From NCBI RefSeq assembly GCF_900107855.1, contig NZ_FNRJ01000015.1:42510-106509 (forward strand): a stretch of 64,000 bases of DNA, read 5' to 3'. The translations under genes were made by a program, and so were the position numbers. Source of the stretch: Marinobacterium iners DSM 11526. Lineage in GTDB: Bacteria; Pseudomonadota; Gammaproteobacteria; Pseudomonadales; Balneatricaceae. Positions 1 through 8,533 of the stretch are shown piece after piece. A model generated the notes under the pieces. The model saw nothing but the letters and a program-made list of their open reading frames with translations. It was not told the DNA's origin and searched no databases. How positions within the stretch are numbered: the stretch's first letter is position 1; each line of letters starts with the position of its first letter.

Positions 1-1
1 A

Positions 2-958
2 GAGTCGGACGGCACCGGCAACCGTTCAACGGCTCGCAGTTCTGGCTGGCCCAAAGACGAGATCATTCCGCTGGAGCCCCTGCGCGCGCTTAACCTCAGT
101 GCCGACCTTGATCTGGAGAGTCTGAAGGTCAACGGCATCAACATGAGCAACCTCGGACTTAGTACGAGCGCTGACAATGGCCTGATTCGTCTGACCCGTT
201 TCAAGACCGATGTATTTGAAGGGCAGATCAACGCTACCGCTCGCATCGATGCTCGCAAGACACCGCTGCAACTGAGTGTCAGCAAGCAGATCAACGGTGT
301 ACAGATCGGTTCTGTGTTGCAGACACTGGCCGACACCGATGTAATGGCCGGCAAGCTCAATGCAAAGGCAGAACTCAGCATGAGCGGACAATCAATCCAC
401 TCCTGGATCAACTCCCTCAACGGTACTGCCAATCTGGGCATGGCCGAAGGTCTGATCAAGGGGATTGATGCCGCTCAGTCCATGTGCCAGGGCATCAACA
501 ATCTGTCGGCGCTGTGGATCAACGCCGAACAGGTCGACAAAACCACGCCCTTTGCCGATCTGGGCGCCAGCTTCAACATCCGCAACGGTGTGGTCAGCAA
601 TCAGGATCTCAAGGCCCAGTTGGATGCGATGGCACTGGCAGGAAGTGGCAGTATCAATCTGCCACAGCAGACATTGGACTATCGAGTGGGCCTGACCATT
701 GAAGACAACCTGTTCAACCAAAGCTGCTCGGTCAATGACCGCTTGGAAGGCGTCGAGGTGCCGGTAAACTGCAAGGGCGGCTTTTACGATGAGCCTGCCA
801 AGTTATGCCGCCTTGATACCAGCTTCATTTCCGACATCATCAAGGCAGAGGCCCGTCGCAAGATTGAAGAAAAAGTCGGTCCTCAGGCGGAAGACAAGCT
901 GAAGGAGAAACTGGGCGAAGAGGGTGCAGGCGTGCTCAAGGGGCTGTTTGGCCAATGA
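2..958 (+). CDS. AsmA family protein, C-terminal part (5' truncated by window)
   Basis: The reading frame is open from base 2 and ends at TGA 956-958, so only the C-terminal part (about 318 residues) is seen. It has the repetitive beta-rich pattern of AsmA C-terminal domains: short strands ending in Asp/Asn, and phrases such as '[19 protein letters not shown]', '[14 protein letters not shown]' and '[20 protein letters not shown]'. AsmA-type proteins are inner-membrane-anchored, periplasm-spanning beta-groove proteins implicated in phospholipid transport and outer-membrane assembly. The N-terminal membrane anchor lies outside the window. The tail is Lys/Glu-rich and helical. The stop overlaps the mutY start (ATGA), an arrangement in which asmA-like and mutY are translated together. 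Family assignment is by pattern recognition. Confidence 0.85.
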   Translation, partial: ESDGTGNRSTARSSGWPKDEIIPLEPLRALNLSADLDLESLKVNGINMSNLGLSTSADNGLIRLTRFKTDVFEGQINATARIDARKTPLQLSVSKQINGVQIGSVLQTLADTDVMAGKLNAKAELSMSGQSIHSWINSLNGTANLGMAEGLIKGIDAAQSMCQGINNLSALWINAEQVDKTTPFADLGASFNIRNGVVSNQDLKAQLDAMALAGSGSINLPQQTLDYRVGLTIEDNLFNQSCSVNDRLEGVEVPVNCKGGFYDEPAKLCRLDTSFISDIIKAEARRKIEEKVGPQAEDKLKEKLGEEGAGVLKGLFGQ

Positions 959-1998
959 CAGCAGAGCAGTTCCACTCAGCCGTGCTGGAATGGTTTGACC
1001 GGCACGGCCGCCATGACCTGCCTTGGCAGGCCGAAAAAACCGCTTATTTCACCTGGATCTCCGAGATCATGCTGCAGCAGACTCAGGTGAAAACGGTGAT
1101 TCCCTATTTTCAACGTTTTGTGGAGCGCTTCCCGACTGTGCATGAGCTGGCAGATGCCGACCAAGATGAGGTGCTGCACCTCTGGACAGGTCTTGGCTAT
1201 TACGCCCGTGCGCGCAACCTGCACAAGACCGCCCGCATCGTCAGCCGTGAGCTGGGCGGCGAATTCCCGCATACGGTTACAGAGATGGCACAACTGCCCG
1301 GCATCGGTCGCTCCACCGCCGGAGCCATAGTCTCGATCTCGACCGGCAGGCGCGCCGCCATCCTCGATGGCAACGTCAAGCGGGTACTGGCACGCTTTTA
1401 CGCCGTGGAAGGCTGGCCCGGCACCCCCTCGGTGATGAAGGAGCTTTGGGCCTATGCCGAGCACAATACCCCGCATCAGCGGGTGGGCGACTACACTCAG
1501 GCGATGATGGACCTGGGCGCAACGCTTTGCACCCGCAGCAAGCCGAGTTGTCTGCTCTGTCCGCTGCAACAGAGCTGTGAGGCCCGAGCGCTGAATCTGA
1601 CTGACCGTTTGCCGTCCCCTCGGCCGAAGAAAGTGTTACCAGTGAAACAGACGCTGATGCTGCTGATCCGCAATGAAGAGGGCGAAATCCTGCTGCAGCA
1701 GCGCCCGCCCAGCGGTATCTGGGGTGGCCTTTGGAGCCTGCCTGAAGTGGCCGACCTGCGCGATGCCCCCACAACCCTTGGTATCGCGTTGGATGATGCT
1801 GCGACACAGGTACTGGAACCGCTGCGCCATACCTTCAGCCACTACCATCTGGATATCACTCCGGCCCGGGTTGCACTTAAAGACCCCACAAACTCTGTCA
1901 TGGAAGGCCCGCCTGCACTCTGGTATAACGTGGACCATCCTGCAAATATCGGGCTGGCCGCACCGGTCAAGCGCCTGCTTGAACGTTACGCCAGCTGA
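955..1998 (+). CDS. mutY: Adenine DNA glycosylase MutY
   Basis: MutY removes adenine mispaired with 8-oxoguanine or guanine in the GO base-excision repair pathway. The 347-residue product has every hallmark: catalytic Glu37 in '[10 protein letters not shown]', the helix-hairpin-helix '[12 protein letters not shown]' (about 114-125), catalytic Asp138 in 'ILDGNVKR', and a [4Fe-4S] cluster with Cys192, Cys199, Cys202 and Cys208, the same numbering as E. coli MutY. The C-terminal third is the NUDIX-like domain that recognises 8-oxoG ('[19 protein letters not shown]', '[12 protein letters not shown]'). The start overlaps the asmA-like stop by 4 bases (ATGA). yggX follows 15 bases downstream, so asmA-mutY-yggX is probably one operon, with mutY-yggX adjacency also known from enterobacteria. 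Confidence 0.97.
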   Translation: MTAEQFHSAVLEWFDRHGRHDLPWQAEKTAYFTWISEIMLQQTQVKTVIPYFQRFVERFPTVHELADADQDEVLHLWTGLGYYARARNLHKTARIVSRELGGEFPHTVTEMAQLPGIGRSTAGAIVSISTGRRAAILDGNVKRVLARFYAVEGWPGTPSVMKELWAYAEHNTPHQRVGDYTQAMMDLGATLCTRSKPSCLLCPLQQSCEARALNLTDRLPSPRPKKVLPVKQTLMLLIRNEEGEILLQQRPPSGIWGGLWSLPEVADLRDAPTTLGIALDDAATQVLEPLRHTFSHYHLDITPARVALKDPTNSVMEGPPALWYNVDHPANIGLAAPVKRLLERYAS

Positions 1999-2013
1999 AA
2001 TCGGAGACAGCAT

Positions 2014-2286
2014 ATGACACGCACGGTTTTCTGCCGCAAGTACAAACAGGAACTGGAAGGTCTGGAACGCGCGCCCTATCCGGGTGAGCTGGGACAGCAA
2101 ATCTATGACAACGTATCGAAAAAGGCCTGGCAGGAGTGGACCGATCATCAGACCATGCTGATCAACGAGAAGCACCTGAGCCTTATGGACCCGGAAAGCC
2201 GCAAGTATCTGCAGCAGGAGATGGAAAAGTTTCTCTCCGGTGAAGAATATGACAAGGCTGATGGCTACGTGCCGCCGGCAAAATAA
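2014..2286 (+). CDS. yggX: Fe(II)-trafficking / oxidative damage protection protein YggX
   Basis: This is a 90-residue cytosolic protein that matches YggX along its length: '[17 protein letters not shown]' with the conserved Cys7, then '[19 protein letters not shown]', '[18 protein letters not shown]' and '[16 protein letters not shown]'. YggX protects Fe-S enzymes from superoxide and is thought to bind labile Fe(II). Its position directly after mutY, itself an Fe-S repair enzyme, is the conserved arrangement. A GGAGA ribosome-binding site lies about 7 bases before the ATG at 2014. No terminator is obvious before the tRNA-Phe promoter. Confidence 0.96.
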   Translation: MTRTVFCRKYKQELEGLERAPYPGELGQQIYDNVSKKAWQEWTDHQTMLINEKHLSLMDPESRKYLQQEMEKFLSGEEYDKADGYVPPAK

Positions 2287-2301
2287 TTCCACCTGCGGGG
2301 C

Positions 2302-2330
2302 TTGACCACCTTAAGGCTTTCCGGTTTAAT
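2302..2330 (+). promoter_or_regulatory. sigma-70 promoter of tRNA-Phe
   Basis: TTGACC (2302-2307) and TTTAAT (2325-2330) are separated by 17 bases. A GC-rich discriminator (CGCCCCCG) lies between the -10 and the tRNA 5' end at 2342. This is the usual layout of a stringently controlled stable-RNA promoter. Confidence 0.75.
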
Positions 2331-2341
2331 ACGCCCCCGTT

Positions 2342-2417
2342 GCCCAGATAGCTCAGTCGGTAGAGCAGGGGATTGAAAATCCCCGTGTCGGCGGTTCGAT
2401 TCCGTCTCTGGGCACCA
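2342..2417 (+). tRNA. tRNA-Phe(GAA)
   Basis: This is a 76-base cloverleaf with encoded CCA. The acceptor arm GCCCAGA pairs with TCTGGGC, the D-arm contains AGCTCAGTCGGTAGAGC, the anticodon stem GGGGA/TCCCC encloses TTGAAAA with anticodon GAA at 2375-2377, and the T-arm contains GGTTCGATTCC. No variable-arm extension is seen. It is a single-gene transcription unit between its own promoter and a rho-independent terminator. Confidence 0.98.
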
Positions 2418-2431
2418 AAATTCAACAAAAG

Positions 2432-2457
2432 AGCCCCGCGAAAGCGGGGCTTTTTTG
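2432..2457 (+). terminator. Rho-independent terminator after tRNA-Phe
   Basis: AGCCCCGC and GCGGGGCT pair around a GAAA tetraloop and are followed by a run of six T. Confidence 0.93.
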
Positions 2458-2482
2458 TATCTGCCTGTTTTATCTGTCTATC

Positions 2483-4840
2483 TCAGCGTCTCGTCACCGG
2501 AGCCCGAAGCTGCTGCACGGACGTACTGCGTCCGCAATAGGTCTGCTGCACCAACTCCTTGGGCACACTCACCATCAACTCGGACGAGGGCATACCGATA
2601 AGGGCGCCCTGTGAGAAGCTGATCCCAAGCCTCAACACCTCCATCTGAATTTCAGGCGAGTGTACAAACTCCGCCACGGTCTCAATCTTCATACTGCGTG
2701 CAAGGCCGACAATCCCGCGGGTAACTCGACGCGCATTGGTGTCACTGTCCAGGTTGCGGATCAGGCTGGCATCAATTTTTATCAGGTCCACCTGCAGCTG
2801 CAGCAGATGCTCGAAGTTGGAATAGCCTGTACCGAAGTCATCGATGGCAATGCGACAGCCGCGCTGCTTGGCCTGATCGACAAACTCTTTCACCTGATCG
2901 TAATTGTCGATACTGTCCGATTCCAGAATTTCGAATATAACCCTCGGCCCCACGCCTGTTTCATCCAGTTTTTCAAGAATGAAGCCGGTCAACTCGATAT
3001 CCTGCAGGTCACCGTAAGCCAGATTAATCGAAAATTGCAGCGGCGAGTCCTGAAAACGGGCAAAGCAGCGTTCCACCATGATCCGGGTTATATGACGGTC
3101 AAGCCGCAGCTTTCCGGCCACTCCCAGAAAGTGCCCGGGGCTGGCCGGGTTGCCTTCGGCATCCAGCATGCGCACCAGGCATTCGTACTTGTCGATACGA
3201 CCGGTGGTATTATTCAGTATCGGCTGATACCAGGCTACCAGCCGCTCACTGTCCAGCGCTTCACGCAGTTTCCCGGCCCAGATCTGATTGTGTTCAAACT
3301 GCTGCTCCAGCGGCTGCGAGCCATCATACACACGATAATGCAGCCCCTGCTGACGTGCTTCTCGTAACGCTTCCTTGGCGTGAATGAACAGGCTGTGCTG
3401 ACGCGGAGCATCGTACCAGGGCACCGCTGCACTCAGGGTTGCACTGAGGTTGATCTGGTGGTTTTGCCAAAATACCGGAGCCTGACGCAGGCAGCGCAGC
3501 AACGCCTCCAGTTCAGCTTCAATCAGTTCCGGTTTACGCCGTGGTGCCTGAATCGCAAACTCATCTCCGCTGAGGCGGTAAAGCCGGGTCCCATGCCATT
3601 CCATGCTACTGATATACCCTTCAAGCCGCAGTGCAACCTCTTTCAGGATATAGTCACCGCAGGCATCACCAAACAGGCCATTGATCTCGCGGAATCGGTC
3701 CAGATTGACCAATATCAGTGTCACACCACTTTCGTAATGCAGCTCCTGTAACAGACGAGCGCGGTTAGGCAGTCCCGTCAATTCATCGGTGTAAGAGGCT
3801 TTCAGCTCGCGCAGAGGGGCAGTGACCTTGAACAGAATGGGCGCCGACAGCAGCAGGATCGCCAGCCCCCCCAACAGCAGAATACGGTTACTGTTTTTCT
3901 GCAGTGGCAACAGCACCGCGCTCATTTCATCTCTTGGTACCGCTGCCGTCAGGCGCAGGCCGGCACGGGTGGTAGCGTAATACAGCTCCAGTGGCTGCCC
4001 TGCTATCCGGTAGGAATCATGCTGCATGGCGGCGCCCGCCGTTTCGAACATCAGATACTGTTCGACCTGGTCCAGTATGGCGCCCGCCTGTGCTTCGTCC
4101 AGCGGCGTAGCCTGACGCCGGTCATGCCCTGAACTGAGCCAGATTCGCGCACCGGAAGCGATGTCAGCACTGTTCAGCAAGGCCAGCAGGCTTTGGAGTT
4201 GCCAGTCTGTGCTCAAAACTCCCACTACACGGGAGCCTTCCAGTACGGGCATGACCAGGCTTATGACAGGCTCGCCACTGAGTGGGTGGGTATACATGGG
4301 GGTCCACCAATAACGGGGAGGACTCACATTCTCGGTCAGCAGTGGCTCCCAGTGCTCCTTGCGCAGCTCCAGCCCTGCCTGCGCAGACGCAGTCTGTGCA
4401 CCGTCCTCCATGCGATAGACTTGAGCACCACCACCGGGCACACCATCACTGCTCACTCCATACCAGAACCCAGCTCCAGCCAGTTCAGAGCGTTCCAACA
4501 ACATCTGCATCAGTTCAGTTTGCTGACCGGGAGTGGAGCTGGCTTTCAGACGCTGCCCGATGCGTACCAGCCTCAGGGAGTCCTGCTCTATTTGCTGCAG
4601 GCGGCTATTAACCCGATCAAGACTGTTGGTAAAGGCAACTTCGATCTGACGCTGGTGAAATTCGGCCAGCGTTCGCTGAGAATATTCCAGATTGAGGCGG
4701 GAAATCACCCAAAGCCCGACAAGAAAGAGCCCGACCAGTGACAACAGCCCCCAGATAATTGACTGCTTGAGGGGTGCTGTCGCACGCGGTCGTCTGGCCA
4801 GCAGGCGGGCTTTGGCTCGATTACTACTGCCGAAAGTCAT
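2483..4840 (-). CDS. Membrane-bound GGDEF/EAL cyclic-di-GMP protein
   Basis: This 785-residue protein has an N-terminal transmembrane helix (about 27-48), a periplasmic Cache-like sensor of about 270 residues, a second helix (about 320-340), then GGDEF and EAL domains in the cytoplasm. The GGDEF signature reads 'LSGDEFAI': the first Gly of GG is Ser. The EAL motif reads 'YECLVRML', i.e. ECL for EAL. The downstream 'IDDFGTGYSNFEHL' and 'DLIKIDASLIR' motifs of c-di-GMP phosphodiesterases are intact. I infer a phosphodiesterase, or a GTP-regulated one, rather than a cyclase, but both altered motifs leave activity uncertain. It is monocistronic and faces away from the gene-free region. The target process (motility or biofilm) cannot be read from the context. 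Confidence 0.9.
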   Translation of the reverse strand: MTFGSSNRAKARLLARRPRATAPLKQSIIWGLLSLVGLFLVGLWVISRLNLEYSQRTLAEFHQRQIEVAFTNSLDRVNSRLQQIEQDSLRLVRIGQRLKASSTPGQQTELMQMLLERSELAGAGFWYGVSSDGVPGGGAQVYRMEDGAQTASAQAGLELRKEHWEPLLTENVSPPRYWWTPMYTHPLSGEPVISLVMPVLEGSRVVGVLSTDWQLQSLLALLNSADIASGARIWLSSGHDRRQATPLDEAQAGAILDQVEQYLMFETAGAAMQHDSYRIAGQPLELYYATTRAGLRLTAAVPRDEMSAVLLPLQKNSNRILLLGGLAILLLSAPILFKVTAPLRELKASYTDELTGLPNRARLLQELHYESGVTLILVNLDRFREINGLFGDACGDYILKEVALRLEGYISSMEWHGTRLYRLSGDEFAIQAPRRKPELIEAELEALLRCLRQAPVFWQNHQINLSATLSAAVPWYDAPRQHSLFIHAKEALREARQQGLHYRVYDGSQPLEQQFEHNQIWAGKLREALDSERLVAWYQPILNNTTGRIDKYECLVRMLDAEGNPASPGHFLGVAGKLRLDRHITRIMVERCFARFQDSPLQFSINLAYGDLQDIELTGFILEKLDETGVGPRVIFEILESDSIDNYDQVKEFVDQAKQRGCRIAIDDFGTGYSNFEHLLQLQVDLIKIDASLIRNLDSDTNARRVTRGIVGLARSMKIETVAEFVHSPEIQMEVLRLGISFSQGALIGMPSSELMVSVPKELVQQTYCGRSTSVQQLRAPVTRR

Positions 4841-5063
4841 CTCGGGTCTCCAATCCCTGGGGCCAGCAAACGAGCTGCCGCTGTCCCTGTGGCAAAGTGC
4901 TAGTCACCATTATGCAACATACCAGTGCCATCGGCACCTTGCATGGGTCAATGAACCCATGGAAACATGTTCTTAAAGAGCAACGCAATAAATCAGTAAG
5001 TCACTACGTTTTAACCTTACATAACCAATACGAGTGATCCAATGAGTTGCCGATGCGAACAGG

Positions 5064-5389
5064 TTACACACATAACTGAGATATCCAGCCGCTCCTGTGC
5101 ACAAAAGATCACGAGCACTCTGTCTTCTGAAAGACCTGTGGATCAAAGCGCTTGATTGTTATCCCCAGTATCGCTGCACAGAGGTGTTAACAACCTTGGT
5201 ACGGTTTTATGACAACCCGCCACAGCCCCCACTATATAAGGCTTGTGAAAAACTGGTTGTTTACTGTCCAGTTTACCGAACAACCTGTGCCATACACATT
5301 TTACCCACAACTCGATTGATTCCAGGGCCAGGGAAGCCAAGGTTGATGTTTTCCGAAAAAGCTGTGTGTAACTTCAGTTCTGTGGATAT
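5064..5389. other. Gene-free stretch with clustered DnaA-box-like 9-mers
   Basis: No credible gene lies between 4841 and 5667. Four sites differ by one base from TTATCCACA: 5137-5145 (minus), 5159-5167 (plus), 5301-5309 (plus) and 5381-5389 (minus). An exact inverted pair, TTACACACA at 5064-5072 and TGTGTGTAA at 5363-5371, brackets them. GATC sites occur near 5036, 5107, 5141, 5400 and 5647. None of the boxes is a perfect consensus. The role (origin, DnaA-titration site or none) is inference. Confidence 0.45.
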
Positions 5390-5477
5390 TCCGTCCATGG
5401 ATCTGTACTTGACGACCACTGTCGGATTTACGCAAATAAACTGAACCGGAAAACAATCATCACTGTCAATAATGGCG

Positions 5478-5501
5478 TCATATGCCATAAATGACATATG
5501 A
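5478..5501. promoter_or_regulatory. Dyad upstream of the sigma-54 promoter, possible activator site
   Basis: TCATATG (5478-5484) and its exact inverse CATATGA (5495-5501) are separated by 10 bases. The dyad is centred about 96 bases upstream of the -24 element at 5585, the distance at which sigma-54 enhancer-binding proteins usually bind. The activator is not identifiable. Confidence 0.4.
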
Positions 5502-5584
5502 GTCTGCCAGTACGATTCTGATAACCCGCCCTCAATCGTTGCTAACATACTGAAAATTACCACTTATATGGAGATTAGTCAGGT

Positions 5585-5600
5585 TGGCACCGGGTTTGCT
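5585..5600 (+). promoter_or_regulatory. sigma-54 (-24/-12) promoter
   Basis: TGGCAC (5585-5590), five bases, then TTGCT (5596-5600) match the sigma-54 consensus TGGCAC-N5-TTGCW exactly. The invariant GG and GC are 12 bases apart. Transcription would start near 5611, about 57 bases before the small ORF at 5668. Confidence 0.75.
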
Positions 5601-5667
5601 ATACCCATTATAGATACAGGGTAAACGATACGCTCTGTAGTGAATCGATCTTAAAGGGGTATTTGCC

Positions 5668-5799
5668 ATGAGTTATGCACATGAAGAGAAAGGCGTAGAA
5701 GTAGTCGGAGTGGTACCGTCAATCGCCATGGTACTAGCAGGGTTGGTCGTGGCTATTTTTCCGGCACTGGTGCAATTGTATTTGCTGGTGGCCAACTGA
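5668..5799 (+). CDS. 43-residue single-helix membrane protein, unknown function
   Basis: The ORF begins MSYAHEEKGVEVVGVV and continues into one hydrophobic helix (about residues 15-41, rich in Val, Leu, Ala) ending in VAN. A short charged N-terminus precedes the helix, so one membrane span is predicted. A good ribosome-binding site (AAAGGGG) lies 8 bases before ATG 5668. It has its own predicted sigma-54 promoter and a terminator 26 bases after the stop, so it looks like a real monocistronic gene and not a chance ORF. I do not recognise the family. Small proteins of this shape often modulate a larger membrane complex, but nothing here names the partner. Confidence 0.75.
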   Translation: MSYAHEEKGVEVVGVVPSIAMVLAGLVVAIFPALVQLYLLVAN

Positions 5800-5825
5800 A
5801 AACATTGAAACAAAACAACAGAAAG

Positions 5826-5857
5826 CCCTGATGACATATGATGTTGTCGGGGTTTTT
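5826..5857 (+). terminator. Terminator of the 43-residue gene
   Basis: CCCTGATGACA pairs with TGTTGTCGGGG (three wobble pairs) around a short loop, followed by TTTTTG. Confidence 0.75.
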
Positions 5858-5902
5858 GTTTATCTGTGGTTTCATCCCGGATGATCAGGAACCTGATCGG
5901 GA

Positions 5903-5989
5903 TGGTGCAGATGGGGAGACTCGAACTCCCACGCCCGTGAAGGCACTAGCACCTGAAGCTAGCGTGTCTACCAATTCCACCACATCTGC
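5903..5989 (-). tRNA. tRNA-Leu(CAG), second copy in the transcript
   Basis: This is an 87-base tRNA with encoded CCA and a long variable arm, as expected for leucine. On the minus strand it begins GCAGATGTGGTGGAATTGG, and the anticodon loop contains TTCAGGT with anticodon CAG. It appears identical to the copy 75 bases upstream in the direction of transcription, so the pair is a recent or concerted tandem duplication. Confidence 0.97.
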
Positions 5990-6064
5990 ATTGGGTGAGA
6001 CGTTTTAATGTGCGTTACCACTCAAATTTTGCTTTCGAAGAGCCTTACATCCTGAGATGAAAGG

Positions 6065-6151
6065 TGGTGCAGATGGGGAGACTCGAACTCCCACGCCCGT
6101 GAAGGCACTAGCACCTGAAGCTAGCGTGTCTACCAATTCCACCACATCTGC
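6065..6151 (-). tRNA. tRNA-Leu(CAG), first copy in the transcript
   Basis: Same 87-base sequence as the copy at 5903-5989, with CCA encoded and anticodon CAG. It lies directly downstream of a strong promoter on the minus strand. The two copies are probably processed from one transcript. Having two CUG readers fits heavy use of CTG leucine codons in the neighbouring genes. Confidence 0.97.
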
Positions 6152-6167
6152 TTCGAAAGTGGGGCGC

Positions 6168-6196
6168 ATTATATAGCGCCCCATTGGGCTTGTGAA
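6168..6196 (-). promoter_or_regulatory. sigma-70 promoter of the tRNA-Leu pair
   Basis: On the minus strand TTCACA (6196-6191) and TATAAT (6173-6168) are 17 bases apart, followed by a GC-rich discriminator. The -10 hexamer lies in the 8-base centre of a perfect 7-bp inverted repeat, GGGGCGC/GCGCCCC, at 6161-6182. Confidence 0.75.
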
Positions 6197-6211
6197 GCCC
6201 GTCTGCGATTT

Positions 6212-7180
6212 TTAGTCCGCTTTTTTTGCCAAACAACTACGAAAGCTGTCGCTCAGGCTCTGCAGATAATCCAGATAACCCTCAGCACTGACGTTGATCG
6301 AACGAGCCAGTGGATCAAGCTCGCCCTGAGCAACCGGCAAGCCGCTGATGATTGCGTCCACTACCGCACTGGTAAACTGGGGTTCGCTGAATACACAGAC
6401 AGCTTTCGCTGCTTCAAGCTGCTGCCTGATCTCGGCCAGATGTCGTGCACCGGGTTTGCGTGCAGGATCTACCGTGAAGTAACCCAGCTGCTTCAGGCCA
6501 TAGTGTTCAACAAAGCCTGAATAGGCATCGTGGAATACAAAGAACCCAGCATCACCGTAGGGAGCCAACTCTTCTGCAATGGCACGCTCCTTTTGCTTCA
6601 GTGCACTGGCAAAGGCCTCATAGTTCTGTTGCAATTGAACCGAGTGCTGAGGCAGTGCCTGCTGCAGTGCAGGCAGTAACTGCTGTGCAATCTCCAGCCC
6701 GTTCATCGGATCCAACCAGATGTGTGGATCATTGCCTGCGCCGTGATCGTGGTGCTCTTCGGCATGATCATCGGCCACATGATTTTCGTGCTCATGTTCG
6801 TGCTCATCATGATGGTCATGATCGGAAGGCTCAGCCTCCTGATGCAGGTGCGCCTCAAGATCGGGACGCAGTGTTACAATCTCTGCATCGGTTCGGGCAA
6901 GAGGGCGCACCATGAACTGCTCAAGCCCGGGGCCAACCCAGATCACGACTTTCGCATCCGTCAGCTTACGCATGTCTGATGGCTTGAGGGCGTAATGGTG
7001 GGGTGAACCCTCAGCCGGCAGCAACACCTCCGGGCTGGTTACACCTTCGGTCAGGGCAGCTGTAATCAACTGCAGCGGCTTGATACTGGTAACAACCTCG
7101 GATGCTTGAACCACGGGCGCCAGCGCCAGGGCAGAAAGCAGGGTCAGTGTCCGCAGGGGGCGGGCAGAATTATGCAGCAT
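6212..7180 (-). CDS. znuA: Zinc ABC transporter substrate-binding protein ZnuA
   Basis: This is the periplasmic zinc receptor of the ZnuABC importer, 322 residues. A Sec signal peptide ends near 'LALAPVVQA'. The fold is the cluster A-I (cluster 9) solute-binding type: first zinc-ligand region 'LLPAEGSPHHYALKPSD', a His/Asp/Glu-rich loop (about 118-150, many HDHH/HEHEH units) that is the usual zinc-collecting flexible loop of ZnuA, then 'DPHIWLDP' and 'FFVFHDAYSGFVEHYGL'. It is transcribed divergently from zur-znuCB, with a Zur palindrome between, so it should be induced by zinc starvation. The start is the ATG at 7180, preceded by AGGAG. Confidence 0.96.
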   Translation of the reverse strand: MLHNSARPLRTLTLLSALALAPVVQASEVVTSIKPLQLITAALTEGVTSPEVLLPAEGSPHHYALKPSDMRKLTDAKVVIWVGPGLEQFMVRPLARTDAEIVTLRPDLEAHLHQEAEPSDHDHHDEHEHEHENHVADDHAEEHHDHGAGNDPHIWLDPMNGLEIAQQLLPALQQALPQHSVQLQQNYEAFASALKQKERAIAEELAPYGDAGFFVFHDAYSGFVEHYGLKQLGYFTVDPARKPGARHLAEIRQQLEAAKAVCVFSEPQFTSAVVDAIISGLPVAQGELDPLARSINVSAEGYLDYLQSLSDSFRSCLAKKAD

Positions 7181-7210
7181 GGTGTAAAGTCTCCTCAGGA
7201 TGCTTTATAG

Positions 7211-7223
7211 GTTATAATATAAC
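7211..7223. promoter_or_regulatory. Zur box in the znuA/zur intergenic region
   Basis: The perfect palindrome GTTATAATATAAC is the core of the gammaproteobacterial Zur operator (GAAATGTTATANTATAACATTTC). It sits in the 68-base gap between divergent znuA and zur and overlaps AT-rich -10-like sequence, so one site can repress both directions. Confidence 0.88.
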
Positions 7224-7248
7224 ACATTGAATCGGATGTACTCACGTC

Positions 7249-7746
7249 ATGACGACTGACTCGCTTGCCTTCGCGGCCGATCATAATCACCAGCACTGCA
7301 TCGACCAGGCACTTACCCTCGCTCGGCAGATTTGCCGCGAGCGACGCCAGCGTCTGACACCGATCCGTGAACTGGTATTGAAGCTGATCTGGCAGAGCCA
7401 CCAGCCGCTGGGCGCGTACGAGCTGCTGCCGGCACTGGCCGAGGCAGGCTTCAACTCGGCACCGCCCACCGTATACCGCGCACTGGAGTTTTTGCAGCAG
7501 CAGGGGCTGGTCCACCGGATTGCGTCACTGAACGCATTTGTCGGTTGCCCTCACCCGGAACATCCTCATCAAGGCAGCTTCCTCATCTGTCGACATTGCG
7601 GCTCAACCTCTGAGCTGGACTCGGCCTCGATTCATGCCGTACTTGAACAAAGTGCTGCTGCGCTTGGATTCAAGGTCGAACAGGAAACTGTCGAAGTCAC
7701 CGGTCTTTGTCCCAATTGCCAGCGCCAGGAGCACTTACATGGCTGA
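7249..7746 (+). CDS. zur: Zinc uptake regulator Zur (Fur family)
   Basis: This 165-residue Fur-family repressor senses zinc. A winged-helix domain ('[16 protein letters not shown]', '[20 protein letters not shown]') is followed by a dimerisation domain with two structural-zinc CxxC pairs, 'CRHC' and 'CPNC', plus the regulatory region 'CPHPEHPHQ'. It is the first gene of zur-znuC-znuB-MATE and starts 26 bases after the Zur palindrome, so it probably autoregulates. Its stop overlaps the znuC start. Fur itself is less likely because of the zinc-transporter context and the early Cys/His spacing. Confidence 0.95.
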   Translation: MTTDSLAFAADHNHQHCIDQALTLARQICRERRQRLTPIRELVLKLIWQSHQPLGAYELLPALAEAGFNSAPPTVYRALEFLQQQGLVHRIASLNAFVGCPHPEHPHQGSFLICRHCGSTSELDSASIHAVLEQSAAALGFKVEQETVEVTGLCPNCQRQEHLHG

Positions 7747-8533
7747 ACACGGGCCAGACCTGGTCAAGCTTGATCAGGTCAGCGTACAGTTCAATCGCCA
7801 GCCGGCGCTGCAGAATATCAATCTGCATCTGCATGATAACTGCATCACAACCCTGATCGGCCCCAACGGGGCAGGGAAGACTACTCTGGTACGAGTCATT
7901 CTGGGACTGATCAAACCTTCCAGTGGAAATGTTTGGCAAAAACCACAACTCAAGATCGGCTATATGCCGCAGAAACTGCATATCGACCGTACTTTGCCTC
8001 TGTCGGTCGAGCGCTTTCTCAGTATTCCGAAACGGGTAGATCAGAGCCTAATGCTCAAGGCTTTGGAAGATGTCGGCGCGGCCTATCTGCTTAAACATTC
8101 CATCCACAATCTTTCTGGTGGTGAGACCCAGCGCGTGTTGCTGGCGCGAGCGTTGCTGCGTGATCCCGAGTTGCTGGTGCTGGATGAGCCTGTTCAGGGG
8201 GTGGATATTAACGGCCAGCTGGAGTTGTATCGGCTGATCTCCGATATTCGAAAACAGCGCCAATGTGGGGTACTGATGATTTCACATGACCTGCATCTGG
8301 TGATGGCCTCTACCGACCATGTCGTGTGCCTCAATCATCATATCTGCTGTTCGGGCCACCCCGAGCATGTCAGTAACGACCCGTCGTTTCTCGAACTGTT
8401 CGGCCCGGCACAGGCGAGTGCTCTGGCACTTTATAATCATCACCATGGCCACAAGCATGATGTCCATGGCGATATCATCGTTGACCATCCGCAACCGGAT
8501 GAATGCAGTGGAAGTGGACATCATTGTGGCTGA
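7739..8533 (+). CDS. znuC: Zinc ABC transporter ATP-binding protein ZnuC
   Basis: ATPase of the ZnuABC importer, about 264 residues from the ATG at 7739. I chose this start because homology begins at '[18 protein letters not shown]' and AGGAG precedes it; the frame is open further upstream inside zur but that part is not ZnuC-like. Walker A is '[10 protein letters not shown]', the signature '[16 protein letters not shown]', Walker B 'LLVLDEP', and the H-loop 'MISHDLHLV'. The C-terminus is His-rich ('[14 protein letters not shown]'), as is common in ZnuC. It overlaps zur by 8 bases and znuB by about 35, which points to tight translational coupling. Confidence 0.96.
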   Translation: MAEHGPDLVKLDQVSVQFNRQPALQNINLHLHDNCITTLIGPNGAGKTTLVRVILGLIKPSSGNVWQKPQLKIGYMPQKLHIDRTLPLSVERFLSIPKRVDQSLMLKALEDVGAAYLLKHSIHNLSGGETQRVLLARALLRDPELLVLDEPVQGVDINGQLELYRLISDIRKQRQCGVLMISHDLHLVMASTDHVVCLNHHICCSGHPEHVSNDPSFLELFGPAQASALALYNHHHGHKHDVHGDIIVDHPQPDECSGSGHHCG

